Origin: Streptomyces spiroverticillatus
GTDB lineage: Bacteria; Actinomycetota; Actinomycetes; Streptomycetales; Streptomycetaceae
DNA: 64,000 nucleotides
NCBI GenBank assembly: GCA_014650415.1
Contig: BMUX01000010.1
Location: 186,001 to 250,000 of the forward strand
Direction: 5' to 3'
In this document: positions 31,912 through 40,152 of the stretch, piece after piece
Layout: each line of letters begins with the position of its first letter
Numbering within the stretch: the first letter of the stretch is position 1
Notes under the pieces: generated by a model
The model's input: only the letters and a program-made list of their open reading frames with translations
What the model was told of the DNA's origin: nothing
The model's database searches: none
Position numbers and translations under genes: made by a program

Positions 31912-33554
31912 CCTACCCCGCCGAAGCCGCACCCGCACTGGTACTGGTCGTCGACGACGACCCCACCAACCGCTACGTCGTCAGCACCACCCTGGTCCGG
32001 GCGGGACACCGCGTACTGGAGGCGGCCGACGGCACCCAGGCCCTCGCGCTGCTGCAGGACGCCGCACCGCTGCCGGAGATCGCCATCGTCGACGTGCGGC
32101 TCCCCGACATGACCGGCTTCGAGGTGTGCGAACGGATCAAGGCCGACGCGGCGACCACCTCCATCCCCGTGATCCACATGTCGGCCTCCGCGATCACGGT
32201 CTCCGACCGTACCCAGGGCCTCAACCGGGGCGCCGACGCCTACCTGGCCGAACCCGTCGCCCCCGCCGAGATGCTCGCCACCGTCACCGCCACCCTGCGC
32301 TACGCCCGCGCCCGCAGCCGCGCGGAGACCCTGGCCCGCCGACTGCACCGGCTCAACCAGGCCACCCTCGCCCTCTACAGCGCCCCCGACGCCCGCACCC
32401 TCGCCCAGGCCGCGGCCGACAGCGCGGCCGAACTCCTCGCCGCACCGGCCGCCGTGTCCCTCACCGTTCCCCAGAACGGCCCGTACACGGCCGCCTCGCC
32501 CATCCCGGCCGGCGCGTCCGAGGGGCCGCACTCCCCGCCGGACCCCGACCCCATGTCCCCGCACCCGCTGCACGGACAGTCCACCCGCCCCACCCTCGTG
32601 CCGCCGGCATCCTCGCTCCTCGGGGCCCGGCTGCGCACCCTCACCCCGCAGCAGTGGCCCTCCGCACCCGCGGCCCTGGCCGGGCACCCGCACCTCACCC
32701 TCGTCTCCGCCCGCGCCAAACCGTCCCGCCCGCCCGTCCACCTGGTCGTCCCGGCCACCGCCATCACCGGCCTCGACGACGAGGAAGTCCTCGCGCAGCT
32801 CGCCCACGCCTGCACCCTCGCCCTCGAAGCCCTCAACGCGTACAGCGAGGAGCACGCCCTCGCGCTCACCCTCCAGCGCGGCTTCCTCCCCGAGTTCCTG
32901 CCCGACACGACCCGCGCCGACCTCGCCGTCCGCTACCTCCCGGCGAGCAGGCAGACCGAGATCGGCGGCGACTTCTACGAGGCGCTGATCTGTCCCGCCG
33001 GGCTCGTCGTGGCCGTCGGCGACGTGGCGGGACACTCCCTGGACGCGGCGATGGTGATGGGGCAGGTGCGGCACGCGCTGCGGGCCTACGCCACCGAGGG
33101 CCACCCGCCCGACGTCGTGCTGCGCCTCCTGGACCGGCTGCTGCGCGAGACCCAGCCCGGCGTCACCGTCACCCTGTGCGTCCTGCTGCTGGAGAACGGC
33201 AGCGACACCGTGCAGGTCGCCAACGCCGGTCATCTGCCGCCCCTGCTGCGCACTCCCGACTGCTCCGCCCGCTTCGTGGAGGAGCACGGGCCGCTGCTCG
33301 GCGTCGGTCTGCCGCACCCGCCCGCGCTGCGTGTGGACGTCCCGCCGGGCTCGGAGATCCTGCTGGTCACCGACGGCCTGATCGAGCGCCGCCACCAGGA
33401 CGTCGGCGAGTCCCTCCAGGCACTTGCCGCAGCCCATGCGGAGGGCCCGCGCACGCCTGAGGCCCTGTGCACTTACCTCCTGGAGAGGTTCCCGCCGGAC
33501 GGCAACGACGACATAGCGCTGATGTCGGTGCACGTCAACGCGCATACGGCATAA
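31908..33554 (+). CDS. Receiver-PP2C serine phosphatase (RsbU-like output)
   Basis: A 548-residue protein. The N-terminal receiver (LVVDDDPTNRYVV, phospho-acceptor D62 in AIVDVRLPDMTGFEV) is joined by helix ARARSRAETLARRLHRLNQATLALY to a degenerate GAF-like middle with a proline-rich insert. A SpoIIE phosphatase (330-545) follows: LQRGFLPEFLP, IGGDFYEAL, VGDVAGHSLDAAMVMG, NAGHLPPLL, LLVTDGLIERR, NDDIALM. It is the likely output phosphatase activated by the preceding hybrid kinase and/or RsbT, acting on an RsbV-type protein elsewhere. The STAS protein encoded near 7.3 kb is one candidate. Confidence 0.9.
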   Translation: MTYPAEAAPALVLVVDDDPTNRYVVSTTLVRAGHRVLEAADGTQALALLQDAAPLPEIAIVDVRLPDMTGFEVCERIKADAATTSIPVIHMSASAITVSDRTQGLNRGADAYLAEPVAPAEMLATVTATLRYARARSRAETLARRLHRLNQATLALYSAPDARTLAQAAADSAAELLAAPAAVSLTVPQNGPYTAASPIPAGASEGPHSPPDPDPMSPHPLHGQSTRPTLVPPASSLLGARLRTLTPQQWPSAPAALAGHPHLTLVSARAKPSRPPVHLVVPATAITGLDDEEVLAQLAHACTLALEALNAYSEEHALALTLQRGFLPEFLPDTTRADLAVRYLPASRQTEIGGDFYEALICPAGLVVAVGDVAGHSLDAAMVMGQVRHALRAYATEGHPPDVVLRLLDRLLRETQPGVTVTLCVLLLENGSDTVQVANAGHLPPLLRTPDCSARFVEEHGPLLGVGLPHPPALRVDVPPGSEILLVTDGLIERRHQDVGESLQALAAAHAEGPRTPEALCTYLLERFPPDGNDDIALMSVHVNAHTA

Positions 33555-33560
33555 GGGCGT

Positions 33561-34289
33561 TCAGCGGACCGCCTCCACCACCGCCGCCAGGTCCGCCCCC
33601 GCGCGCAGCAGCGCCACCGTCCGTACGGCGATGTCGTCGAGCCTGCGCCCGAGGAGGTACGAGGCCGAGCCCGGCCCGTCCAGCCGGTCCAGCGCGCCCA
33701 TCACCTCCCGTACGGCAGGCACCCCGTACCCGGCACCGCGCAGTGCGGCCACGATGCGCGCCGCCGCGACGGCCCGGGGACCGTAGCGGCGGGCCCGCAG
33801 CGACGTCACCCGCTCCGGCAGCACGAGCCCCTCCTCCTCCCAGAAGCGCAGCGTCGAGGGCCGCACCCGCAGCGCCCCGGCGAGCTCGGTGATGGTCATG
33901 GAGTCGCTCTGGTCCGTCCCGTACGTCGCCTCCTCCTCGTACGTCCCCTCCTCGCCCCGAATGGCCCGCAGGGCCTCCTGCGCGCGCACCGTCTCGCCCC
34001 GCTCCCGCGCGAGCCCGGTGTGGACTTCGCCGATCGCGGCGGCCGCCTCGGCGAGCGTCCCGGACCGCGCCTCGGTGAGCAGCCGCCGGGCGGCGACGGG
34101 CCCGGCGGCCAGGGCGAGCGCCCGGTAGGCGCCCAGGGCGCGGACGTGGAGGGGCCCGTACTGCCGGTATCCGTTGGCCGCGCGCACCGCCGGGGGAAGC
34201 ACGCCGAGCCGCTCCAGATTCCGTACCTGCTGCACCGAATACCCCGAGGCGGCCGCCACATCGACCGTCCGCAAGCCGTCACCGCTCAT
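33561..34289 (-). CDS. MerR-family regulator with two helix-turn-helix domains
   Basis: A 242-residue regulator with two MerR-type DNA-binding domains in one chain. The first is residues 7-55 (LRTVDVAAASGYSVQQVRNLERLGVLPP, RQYGPLHVRAL). The second is residues 131-200 (MTITELAGALRVRPSTLRFWEEEGLVLP, RRYGPRAVAAARIVAALRGAGY). A helical linker with TYEEEATYGTDQSD joins them. A single polypeptide could bind DNA as an internal dimer. No ligand domain is obvious. It is divergent from the DUF6194 gene with only 39 bases between the starts, so it probably regulates that gene and itself. Confidence 0.82.
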   Translation of the reverse strand: MSGDGLRTVDVAAASGYSVQQVRNLERLGVLPPAVRAANGYRQYGPLHVRALGAYRALALAAGPVAARRLLTEARSGTLAEAAAAIGEVHTGLARERGETVRAQEALRAIRGEEGTYEEEATYGTDQSDSMTITELAGALRVRPSTLRFWEEEGLVLPERVTSLRARRYGPRAVAAARIVAALRGAGYGVPAVREVMGALDRLDGPGSASYLLGRRLDDIAVRTVALLRAGADLAAVVEAVR

Positions 34290-34301
34290 CCGAACCCCAC
34301 A

Positions 34302-34311
34302 CAAGCACTTG
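34302..34311. promoter_or_regulatory. Short palindrome between merR-like and DUF6194 genes
   Basis: CAAGCACTTG is a near-palindrome (CAAG/CTTG) in the 39-base divergent spacer, followed by two TTGAA units nine bases apart. MerR proteins bind short palindromes within promoters. The tiny spacer means both transcripts are probably leaderless or nearly so. Confidence 0.4.
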
Positions 34312-34328
34312 AATCCCACAGTTGAACC

Positions 34329-34820
34329 ATGACCAACGACCCGACGAGTATCGAACAGATCCTGGCCACCGTGCGCGCCCTCCCCGGCGCCCTGGTCCTC
34401 GCACCGCGCGAGGGCGACGGGACTCCGGAGCTGGCCTGGGGCGACGCGTTCTGCTACTTCGCCCCCGACGGACAGGTGCCGCACCACACCCAGCCGTACG
34501 CCACGATCGTCACGAAGGACTACCCGGACGACACCGCCTCCGCCCTCGACGCCCCCGGCCGCTGGCGGCTCAACGTGCGGGTGGCCCGCGACACCTTCCG
34601 CGCGCTCACCGGGGAGGAGCCCCGCAGCCTCACCCTGCCCCGCGACCACACGGCCGCCGACGTCCTGCTGCCGCACCCGGTGTACGGGTCGCTCGGCTGG
34701 CTCTGCGTCGTCAACCCCGCCGCCCGCACGGCCGACTTGGCGACCCGACTGCTGCGCGAGGCGCACGAGGCGGCCCGAAACCGGGCCCTGCGACGCCGCG
34801 AAACAGATGAAGGCGAGTAA
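34329..34820 (+). CDS. DUF6194-family protein
   Basis: A 163-residue cytoplasmic protein of the actinobacterial DUF6194 family. Landmarks are IEQILATVRALPGALVLAP, PELAWGDAFCYFAPDG, QPYATIVTKDYPDD, GRWRLNVRVARDTFRALTG and a closing HPVYGSLGWLCVVNP. The size and the 'TIVTKDYPdD' and 'LcVvnP' blocks resemble MmcQ/YjbR-like folds, which bind nucleic acid or proteins, but no function has been shown. It is divergent from the two-HTH MerR regulator. Confidence 0.78.
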   Translation: MTNDPTSIEQILATVRALPGALVLAPREGDGTPELAWGDAFCYFAPDGQVPHHTQPYATIVTKDYPDDTASALDAPGRWRLNVRVARDTFRALTGEEPRSLTLPRDHTAADVLLPHPVYGSLGWLCVVNPAARTADLATRLLREAHEAARNRALRRRETDEGE

Positions 34821-35006
34821 AACGGCTGGTCAGCGGCAGGGCAAGTGAATGCAAAGGAAAGTGAAAGAGACGTACAACCTTTCGAGTCCCTCGTGTGTCT
34901 GACCGTGCAGCGCCTGACGGCAGGCGCGGGAAATTTGTCGATTTTTCCGTCCCCGATTCCGTGATGGCAGGGGGTACGAGGCAAGCGGTGAGGGGCTGGT
35001 AGGCGC
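34821..35006 (+). promoter_or_regulatory. AT-richer upstream region of the LCP gene
   Basis: A 186-base spacer without a gene. It is clearly less GC-rich than its flanks (aatgcaaaggaaagtgaaag and gaaatttgtcgatttttccg), as expected for a regulated promoter region. I cannot assign a -35/-10 pair with confidence. Confidence 0.4.
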
Positions 35007-36335
35007 ATGGGGAGCAGAGGGAAGAACAGTCGCGGGGCTGCGAGCGGCGGCCGACGGAAGCAGTCCGGGTCCGGCGGCCGACGCACGCAGCCGTCACCGA
35101 GCACCCGCCCGTACGACGAGCCCACCCACCGCTCGTACGACGAATCCGCCCGCCCCTCGTACGACGACCCCGCCCGCCGTCCGTACGACGAGCCCCCTCG
35201 CCGCGAGGAACCCGCCGAGCCCTACCAGGGCCGCGCCGCGGCCCGACGCGCCCAGGGAGGCGGCGGCCGGGCCGCGAACCGGCGGGGCAGGCGCAGGCCG
35301 GCCGGCCGGTTCCGCAAGCTGAAGTGGGTGCTGGCCGCACTGCTGGTGCTCGGCGGCAGCGGCATGGCCTGGGTCTACTTCAGCCTCGACGGCAACCTCA
35401 AGCAGGTCGACATCGAGGGCGCGCTCGGCACCAACCGCCCCGCCGAGGTCGACAACGGATCGCTCGACATCCTCGTCCTCGGCTCCGACTCGCGCAGCGG
35501 CTCCAACGGCGCGTACGGCAAGGACGTGGGCAGCGCCCGCGCCGACATCGCCATGGTCGTGCACGTCCACGCGGGCCACGAGAAGGCCAGCGTCGTCTCC
35601 GTGCCCCGCGACACCCTGGTGACCCGCCCCGAGTGCCAGAGCCACAGCGGCAAGCTGCGCCCCGAGGCGGAGCGGCAGGTGTTCAACACGGCGTACGAGA
35701 TCGGCGGCCCGGTCTGCGCGGTGAAGACGGTGGAGCGACTCACCGGCATCCGCATGGACCACTACATGGAAGTCGACTTCAGCGGCTTCAAGCAGCTCAT
35801 CGACGAGCTCGGCGGCGTCTCCATCACCACCGCCAAGGACATTGACGACCCGAAGAGCAAGCTGCAACTCCCTGCCGGTACCCACCAGTTGAACGGCGAG
35901 CAGTCCCTCGGTCTGGTCCGCACCCGCAAGACCGTCGGCGACAGCAGCGACCTGGGTCGCATCCAGCTCCAGCAGGCCTTCGTGAAGGCGCTGATGGAGC
36001 AGGTCAAGGACGTCGGCATCTTCAGCAACCCGAAGAAGCTGTACGACCTCGCGGACACCGCCACCCGCACCGTCACCACCGACTCGGGCCTCGGCTCGGT
36101 CCCCTCGCTGCTCTCCTTCGGCAACACGCTCAGCGGCATCGGCGCCAAGGACATGACGATGATCACGCTGCCGATCGACTACGACGCCAAGGACAAGTAC
36201 CGGGTGATCCCGCTCAAGGAGCAGTCGCAGTTGCTCTGGCAGTCGCTGCGCGAGGACAAGCCGATACCGGAGTCGGTCACCAAGGACTCGGCGGGCGACA
36301 AGGTCGACGCGGACAAGGTCATCAAGGGCGACTGA
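35007..36335 (+). CDS. LytR-CpsA-Psr (LCP) family glycopolymer transferase
   Basis: A 442-residue membrane protein. A long basic, disordered cytoplasmic tail (1-105) carries four imperfect repeats of R-x-YDE-P, from a ~30-bp DNA repeat. One membrane helix follows (about 106-125, WVLAALLVLGGSGMAWVYF). The external LCP domain has LDILVLGSDSR, SARADIAMVVHV, VSVPRDTLV, FNTAYEIGGPVCAVKTVERLTGI and QSLGLVRTRK, with the acidic and arginine residues that hold the polyprenyl-pyrophosphate substrate. LCP enzymes attach teichoic or other glycopolymers to peptidoglycan. The last 14 bases overlap the convergent RNA-ligase-like gene. Confidence 0.9.
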   Translation: MGSRGKNSRGAASGGRRKQSGSGGRRTQPSPSTRPYDEPTHRSYDESARPSYDDPARRPYDEPPRREEPAEPYQGRAAARRAQGGGGRAANRRGRRRPAGRFRKLKWVLAALLVLGGSGMAWVYFSLDGNLKQVDIEGALGTNRPAEVDNGSLDILVLGSDSRSGSNGAYGKDVGSARADIAMVVHVHAGHEKASVVSVPRDTLVTRPECQSHSGKLRPEAERQVFNTAYEIGGPVCAVKTVERLTGIRMDHYMEVDFSGFKQLIDELGGVSITTAKDIDDPKSKLQLPAGTHQLNGEQSLGLVRTRKTVGDSSDLGRIQLQQAFVKALMEQVKDVGIFSNPKKLYDLADTATRTVTTDSGLGSVPSLLSFGNTLSGIGAKDMTMITLPIDYDAKDKYRVIPLKEQSQLLWQSLREDKPIPESVTKDSAGDKVDADKVIKGD

Positions 36336-36945
36336 GCGCAGGCAGCGGGCCGGACGCCGGGTCCCGGAAGGCCCAGGACTCGACATCCCGGTACCGGATC
36401 GGCCCCGGTCCGCGCCCGACGTTGCTGGCCACCAGGTGCAGCCGTGCGGCCGGCCACCGCATCCCGGCGAACCCGCTCAGCGATCCGGCGACCTCCACCA
36501 CCGACGCGGGGTCGTCCCGCCGGGCCCTGGCCAGCGTCAGATGCGGCCGCAGCCGCCGCTCCTCGAACACGATCCCGCACCCCTTGACCAGCGCCCGCAC
36601 TTCCCCGGCGAGCAGGTGCAGCGCATCCGTGTCCCCCTCGACACCACTCCACAGCACCCGCTCGTCGAAGTGCCCGCCGCCGGTCAGGGCGAAGGTCAGC
36701 GCCTCCCGGGACGCGGCCAGCTCGGCGAGCGGCGCACGCAGCAGGTCCACCGCCGAGACGGGCTGCTCGCCGAGGAAGGCGAGCGTGAGGTGCCAGTCCT
36801 CGATCCGGTTCCACCGCATACGGGGGTACGCCGCGTACGCGGGCCGGAGCGCCCGCGCCAGCTCGTCCTTGGCGGGGTCGGGAGGGGCAAGGGCGACGAA
36901 GACGCGGGTGGTGGCGGAGGAATTCTCGGGGTGCACGGCACCCAT
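36322..36945 (-). CDS. 2'-5' RNA ligase-like cyclic phosphodiesterase (ThpR family)
   Basis: A 207-residue 2H phosphoesterase. Both catalytic HxT motifs are present, H52-L-T54 in DWHLTLAFLGE and H135-L-T137 in RLRPHLTLARARR. RVFVALAPP is the usual first strand. ThpR proteins hydrolyse 2',3'-cyclic phosphates on RNA. The start ATG was chosen over the long upstream open frame because the domain begins there. It lies 26 bases downstream of the AlkD-like gene on the same strand, so the two may be cotranscribed. Confidence 0.85.
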   Translation of the reverse strand: MGAVHPENSSATTRVFVALAPPDPAKDELARALRPAYAAYPRMRWNRIEDWHLTLAFLGEQPVSAVDLLRAPLAELAASREALTFALTGGGHFDERVLWSGVEGDTDALHLLAGEVRALVKGCGIVFEERRLRPHLTLARARRDDPASVVEVAGSLSGFAGMRWPAARLHLVASNVGRGPGPIRYRDVESWAFRDPASGPLPALSRP

Positions 36946-36971
36946 TCGTACCCCACCCGCACCGGCAACCC

Positions 36972-37652
36972 CTACCCGACCTCCTTGCCCTCCTTGCGCC
37001 GGACCATCTCGTTGATCCACACGGGGGCGTACGGCGAGGTGCACCCGGGCGACGTCGGATAGTCCTTCAGCACCCCCAACCGCTCCCCGATGCCCAGCGC
37101 CCGCGCACGCAGCTCCGGACGCTCGATGCCGATCTGGGCGAGGCAGTGGTTCATGGCCCACTGGAGCCGGTCCGGCGCGCCCTTCATCTCCTCCTCGACC
37201 ACATCGAGCAGCCCGCCGAGATCCAGCCCCTGGGGCTTCTTCGCCACGCGCTCGGTGGTCAGTGCCCACCCCGCACTCGCCACGACGGGATCCGAGTCCC
37301 CCAGCCAGGCCTGCCGCAGCTCCTCCGCATGCGGGCTCTTCTTCACCACGTACCCCACGAGCCAGTCGTGCACCTTGGGCGCCCGCGTCTCGCGCACCAT
37401 CGCATCCAGCTCGTCCCGCTCGAACGCCTTCGGCCGGCACACCAGCATCGCCAGCAGCCGCGCCGCCGTGTCGTTTGTCGCCCAGAGCTGCCGCGCGAGG
37501 TCCTGCTGCGTCCTGAGCCGCTTGGCGAGGGCACGCAGCTCGCTCAGCCTGACCCCGTGATCGTCCCCGTGCCGCTCGTTCACCTTGCGCGCCTTGGGGT
37601 CCTCCAGCGCGGCCAGCTCGGCCATGACCTCGGCCAGTTCCGTATCGGCCAC
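36972..37652 (-). CDS. AlkD-like DNA alkylation repair protein
   Basis: A 226-residue HEAT-like helical protein of the AlkD superfamily. It has HGDDHGVRLSELRALAKRL at the start, LARQLWATNDTAARLLAMLV, and a late WAMNHCLAQIGIERPELRARALGIGERLGV followed by CTSPYAPVWI. AlkD glycosylases remove cationic alkylpurines without base flipping. This short form with PTSPGCTSPYAP at the C-terminus is common in actinobacteria. The GTG start is supported by AAGGAG seven bases upstream. It is divergent from the thioredoxin-like gene across a 12-bp palindrome. Confidence 0.8.
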   Translation of the reverse strand: MADTELAEVMAELAALEDPKARKVNERHGDDHGVRLSELRALAKRLRTQQDLARQLWATNDTAARLLAMLVCRPKAFERDELDAMVRETRAPKVHDWLVGYVVKKSPHAEELRQAWLGDSDPVVASAGWALTTERVAKKPQGLDLGGLLDVVEEEMKGAPDRLQWAMNHCLAQIGIERPELRARALGIGERLGVLKDYPTSPGCTSPYAPVWINEMVRRKEGKEVG

Positions 37653-37702
37653 CGGGGGGCTCCTTGCTCGGCGTATGTCGGTTTCCGTCCATGATGGGCC
37701 CT

Positions 37703-37714
37703 GTACACGTGTAC
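37703..37714. promoter_or_regulatory. Perfect 12-bp palindrome in a divergent promoter
   Basis: GTACACGTGTAC is exactly self-complementary and lies in the 83-base spacer between the AlkD-like and thioredoxin-like starts. Its position fits an operator shared by both genes; the binding protein is unknown. Confidence 0.5.
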
Positions 37715-37735
37715 GCAAGGACAGAAGGAGTACCG

Positions 37736-38074
37736 GTGGCGAGCAGGATGCACCAGGCGACGGAGAGCGCGGAATTCGACTTCGTCCTGGGGAGGGTGGA
37801 GGGCCCGGTGCTGGCGTACTTCTCCGGGACCTGGCCGAAGGCGGTGCAGGCCTGCAAGGAGATGGACGCGCTGCTGGCCGAGGCGGCCGAGGAGTACGCG
37901 GGCCGCCTGACGATCCTGAAGGCGGACATCACCCGCTGCCCCCTCCCGGTGAAGCGCTACGGCGTGACGGGAGCCCCCACCCTGGTCCTCCTCCACAACA
38001 CCGAACCGGTAGCAACCACCACAGGCCCCCTGACCCACGCAACCCTCGCCGATTTCCTCGGCAGCGCCCCGTAG
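37736..38074 (+). CDS. Thioredoxin-fold protein lacking the CxxC motif
   Basis: A 112-residue thioredoxin-like protein. VLAYFSGTWPKAVQACKEMDALLAE aligns with the thioredoxin first helix, but the active site reads W-P-K-A (about residues 33-36) instead of WCGPC. The cis-proline loop YGVTGAPTLVLL is intact. ILKADITRCPLPVKRY is the usual strand before it. Loss of both cysteines rules out disulfide exchange, so it probably binds a peptide or partner. The GTG start follows AAGGAG by five bases. A dispersed repeat A begins right at the stop. Confidence 0.8.
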   Translation: MASRMHQATESAEFDFVLGRVEGPVLAYFSGTWPKAVQACKEMDALLAEAAEEYAGRLTILKADITRCPLPVKRYGVTGAPTLVLLHNTEPVATTTGPLTHATLADFLGSAP

Positions 38075-38200
38075 GGGCGCGGGGAACTGCGCGAGCAACC
38101 AACCAACAAGCCGCGCGGCGAGCGCTTTAGGTGAAGGGGCGGGACCGGGGCGAAACCCTGGGGTCCGGGGGCAGCGCCCCCGGCACGAACCGCAACCACC
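38070..38200 (+). repeat. Dispersed intergenic repeat A, long copy
   Basis: Contains, in order, aggggcgcggggaactgcgc, caagccgcgcggcgagcgct, gaaggggcgggaccggggcg and gggggcagcgcccccggcac. The same blocks appear in reverse orientation after the GH43 gene near 61.3 kb and in part near 2.5 kb. The last block is itself a strong hairpin (GGGGGCAGCGCCCCC). Confidence 0.75.
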
Positions 38201-38256
38201 CACCCACCCCGCACCCGCGAACCCGAACCCGCAACTCCCCTTATCCGCCAAAGGTC

Positions 38257-38285
38257 TTGACAACCCCATTGGTCTGGACCAGATT
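38257..38285 (+). promoter_or_regulatory. Chitinase promoter with DasR-type (dre) operator
   Basis: TTGACA and CAGATT are spaced by 17 bases and make a good -35/-10 pair. The palindrome TGGTCTGGACCA lies across the spacer and -10. It is one base off the TGGTCTAGACCA core of DasR-responsive elements and the chitinase direct repeats of Streptomyces. A GntR-type DasR repressor would block polymerase here until N-acetylglucosamine signals are present. Confidence 0.75.
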
Positions 38286-38349
38286 TCCCCCCACGGTGGC
38301 CACCGTATCCACACCCCTCCCCACCCCCCCCGTTCCCCGGAGGCACCCC

Positions 38350-40053
38350 GTGGACCCCCAACGCACCCCCGCCCCCAGACGCCACCGCTCCGCCCTCACC
38401 GCCGCCCTGACCGCCGCCGCCCTCGCGGCCATCGGCATGGCCACCGCCCCCACCGCCCAGGCCGCCGACCTCAACGTCGCCAAGAACGCGGGCTTCGAGT
38501 CCGGCCTCGCCAACTGGACCTGTACGGCGGGCACTTCCACCACCACCCCCGTCCGCACCGGCGCCTCCGCCCTCAAGGCCACCCCCGCCGGCCAGGACAA
38601 CGCCCGCTGCTCCCAGGTCGTCGCCGTGAAGCCCGGCGCGACGTACACCCTCTCCGCCTGGACCCAGGGCGGCTACGCCTACCTCGGCGCGAGCGGCACC
38701 GGCACCACCGACGTGTCGACCTGGTCGCCCGGCTCCACCGACTGGAAGCAGCTCACCACCACCTTCAAGGCGGGCCCGAACACCAAGAACGTCACCGTCT
38801 ACACCCACGGCTGGTACGGCCAGGCGGCCTACTTCGTGGACGACGTCTCGGTCTTCGGCCCGGACGGAGGCGGCGGCCCCGACCCGGAGCCCGGCATCCC
38901 GGCGACCCCCACCGGCCTGACCGTGGGCTCGCCCACCTCGACCTCCCTCACCCTGTCCTGGTCCGGGGCCACGGGCGCCACCTCGTACAACATCTACCGG
39001 AACGGTACGAAGCTGCCCCCGGCGACCGGCACTTCGACCACCGTCACCGGCCTGACCCCCGACACGGCCTACGACTTCCAGATCACCGCAGTGAACTCAG
39101 CAGGCGAGTCCGCCAAGTCCGCGACCGTCAGCGGCCGCACCGCCAAGGGCGACACGAACCCCAACCCCAACGTCCCCAAGCACGCCCTGACCGGCTACTG
39201 GCAGAACTTCAACAACGGCGCGACCGTCCAGAAGCTCCGTGACGTGCAGTCCCAGTACGACATCATCGCCGTCTCCTTCGCGGACTCCACGACCACCCCC
39301 GGCCAGATCACCTTCAACCTCGACCCGGCGGTGGGCTACGCCAATGTCGCCGACTTCAAGGCGGACATCGCCGCGAAGAAGGCGGCCGGCAAGTCGGTGA
39401 TCGTCTCCGTGGGCGGCGAGAAGGGCAACGTCACGATCAACAGCGACGCCTCCGCCACGGCCTTCGCCACCAGCGCGTACGCGCTCATGCAGGAGTACGG
39501 TTTCAACGGCGTCGACATCGACCTCGAACACGGCATCAACTCCACCTACCTGACCAAGGCCCTGCGCCAGCTGTCCGCCAAGGCGGGCCCGAACATGGTC
39601 CTCACGATGGCCCCCCAGACCATCGACATGCAGTCCACCGGCACCGAGTACTTCAAGGCGGCCCTCGCCGTGAAGGACATCCTCACCGTCGTGAACATGC
39701 AGTACTACAACTCCGGCGCCATGCTGGGCTGCGACGGCAAGGTCTACAGCCAGGGCTCGGTCGACTTCCTCACCGCACTCGCCTGCATCCAGCTCGAAGG
39801 CGGCCTCGACGCCTCCCAGGTCGGCCTGGGCGTCCCCGCCTCCACCCGCGGCGCGGGCAGCGGCTACGTCTCCCCGGCCATCGTCAACAACGCCCTCGAC
39901 TGCCTCACCAAGGGCACCGGCTGCGGCTCCTTCAAGCCCACCAAGACCTACCCCGCCCTGCGCGGCGCCATGACCTGGTCCACCAACTGGGACGCCACCG
40001 CCGCCAACGCCTGGTCCAACGCGGTCGGCCCCCACGTCCACGGCCTCCCGTAA
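38350..40053 (+). CDS. Secreted GH18 chitinase with CBM and fibronectin III domains
   Basis: A 567-residue exported chitinase. The signal peptide (1-38) ends TAQAAD. A carbohydrate-binding module spans about 40-175 (NAGFESGLANWTC, ARCSQVVAVKPGATYTLSAW, AYFVDDVSVFGPD). A fibronectin III domain spans ~185-265 (PTGLTVGSPTSTSLTLSWSG). The GH18 catalytic domain follows from ~280, with KSVIVSVGGEKG and GVDIDLEHG, whose last glutamate is the proton donor. The order binding module-FnIII-GH18 is standard for Streptomyces bacterial-type chitinases. The GTG start has GGAGG upstream. It is controlled by a dre-like promoter and ended by a perfect hairpin. Confidence 0.93.
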   Translation: MDPQRTPAPRRHRSALTAALTAAALAAIGMATAPTAQAADLNVAKNAGFESGLANWTCTAGTSTTTPVRTGASALKATPAGQDNARCSQVVAVKPGATYTLSAWTQGGYAYLGASGTGTTDVSTWSPGSTDWKQLTTTFKAGPNTKNVTVYTHGWYGQAAYFVDDVSVFGPDGGGGPDPEPGIPATPTGLTVGSPTSTSLTLSWSGATGATSYNIYRNGTKLPPATGTSTTVTGLTPDTAYDFQITAVNSAGESAKSATVSGRTAKGDTNPNPNVPKHALTGYWQNFNNGATVQKLRDVQSQYDIIAVSFADSTTTPGQITFNLDPAVGYANVADFKADIAAKKAAGKSVIVSVGGEKGNVTINSDASATAFATSAYALMQEYGFNGVDIDLEHGINSTYLTKALRQLSAKAGPNMVLTMAPQTIDMQSTGTEYFKAALAVKDILTVVNMQYYNSGAMLGCDGKVYSQGSVDFLTALACIQLEGGLDASQVGLGVPASTRGAGSGYVSPAIVNNALDCLTKGTGCGSFKPTKTYPALRGAMTWSTNWDATAANAWSNAVGPHVHGLP

Positions 40054-40072
40054 CCAGCTCCTCCCCCCAACG

Positions 40073-40112
40073 CACCCTGCCCGTACGGGAGTTCATCCGT
40101 ACGGGCAGGGTG
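40073..40112. terminator. Terminator hairpin after the chitinase gene
   Basis: CCCTGCCCGTACGG pairs perfectly with CCGTACGGGCAGGG around an 8-base loop. Two further flanking base pairs extend the stem to 16 bp. It lies 20 bases after the chitinase stop. Confidence 0.85.
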
Positions 40113-40152
40113 TCCCACGTTCCGCCCTGCGGGCTCTGGCATCATCGGGCGC

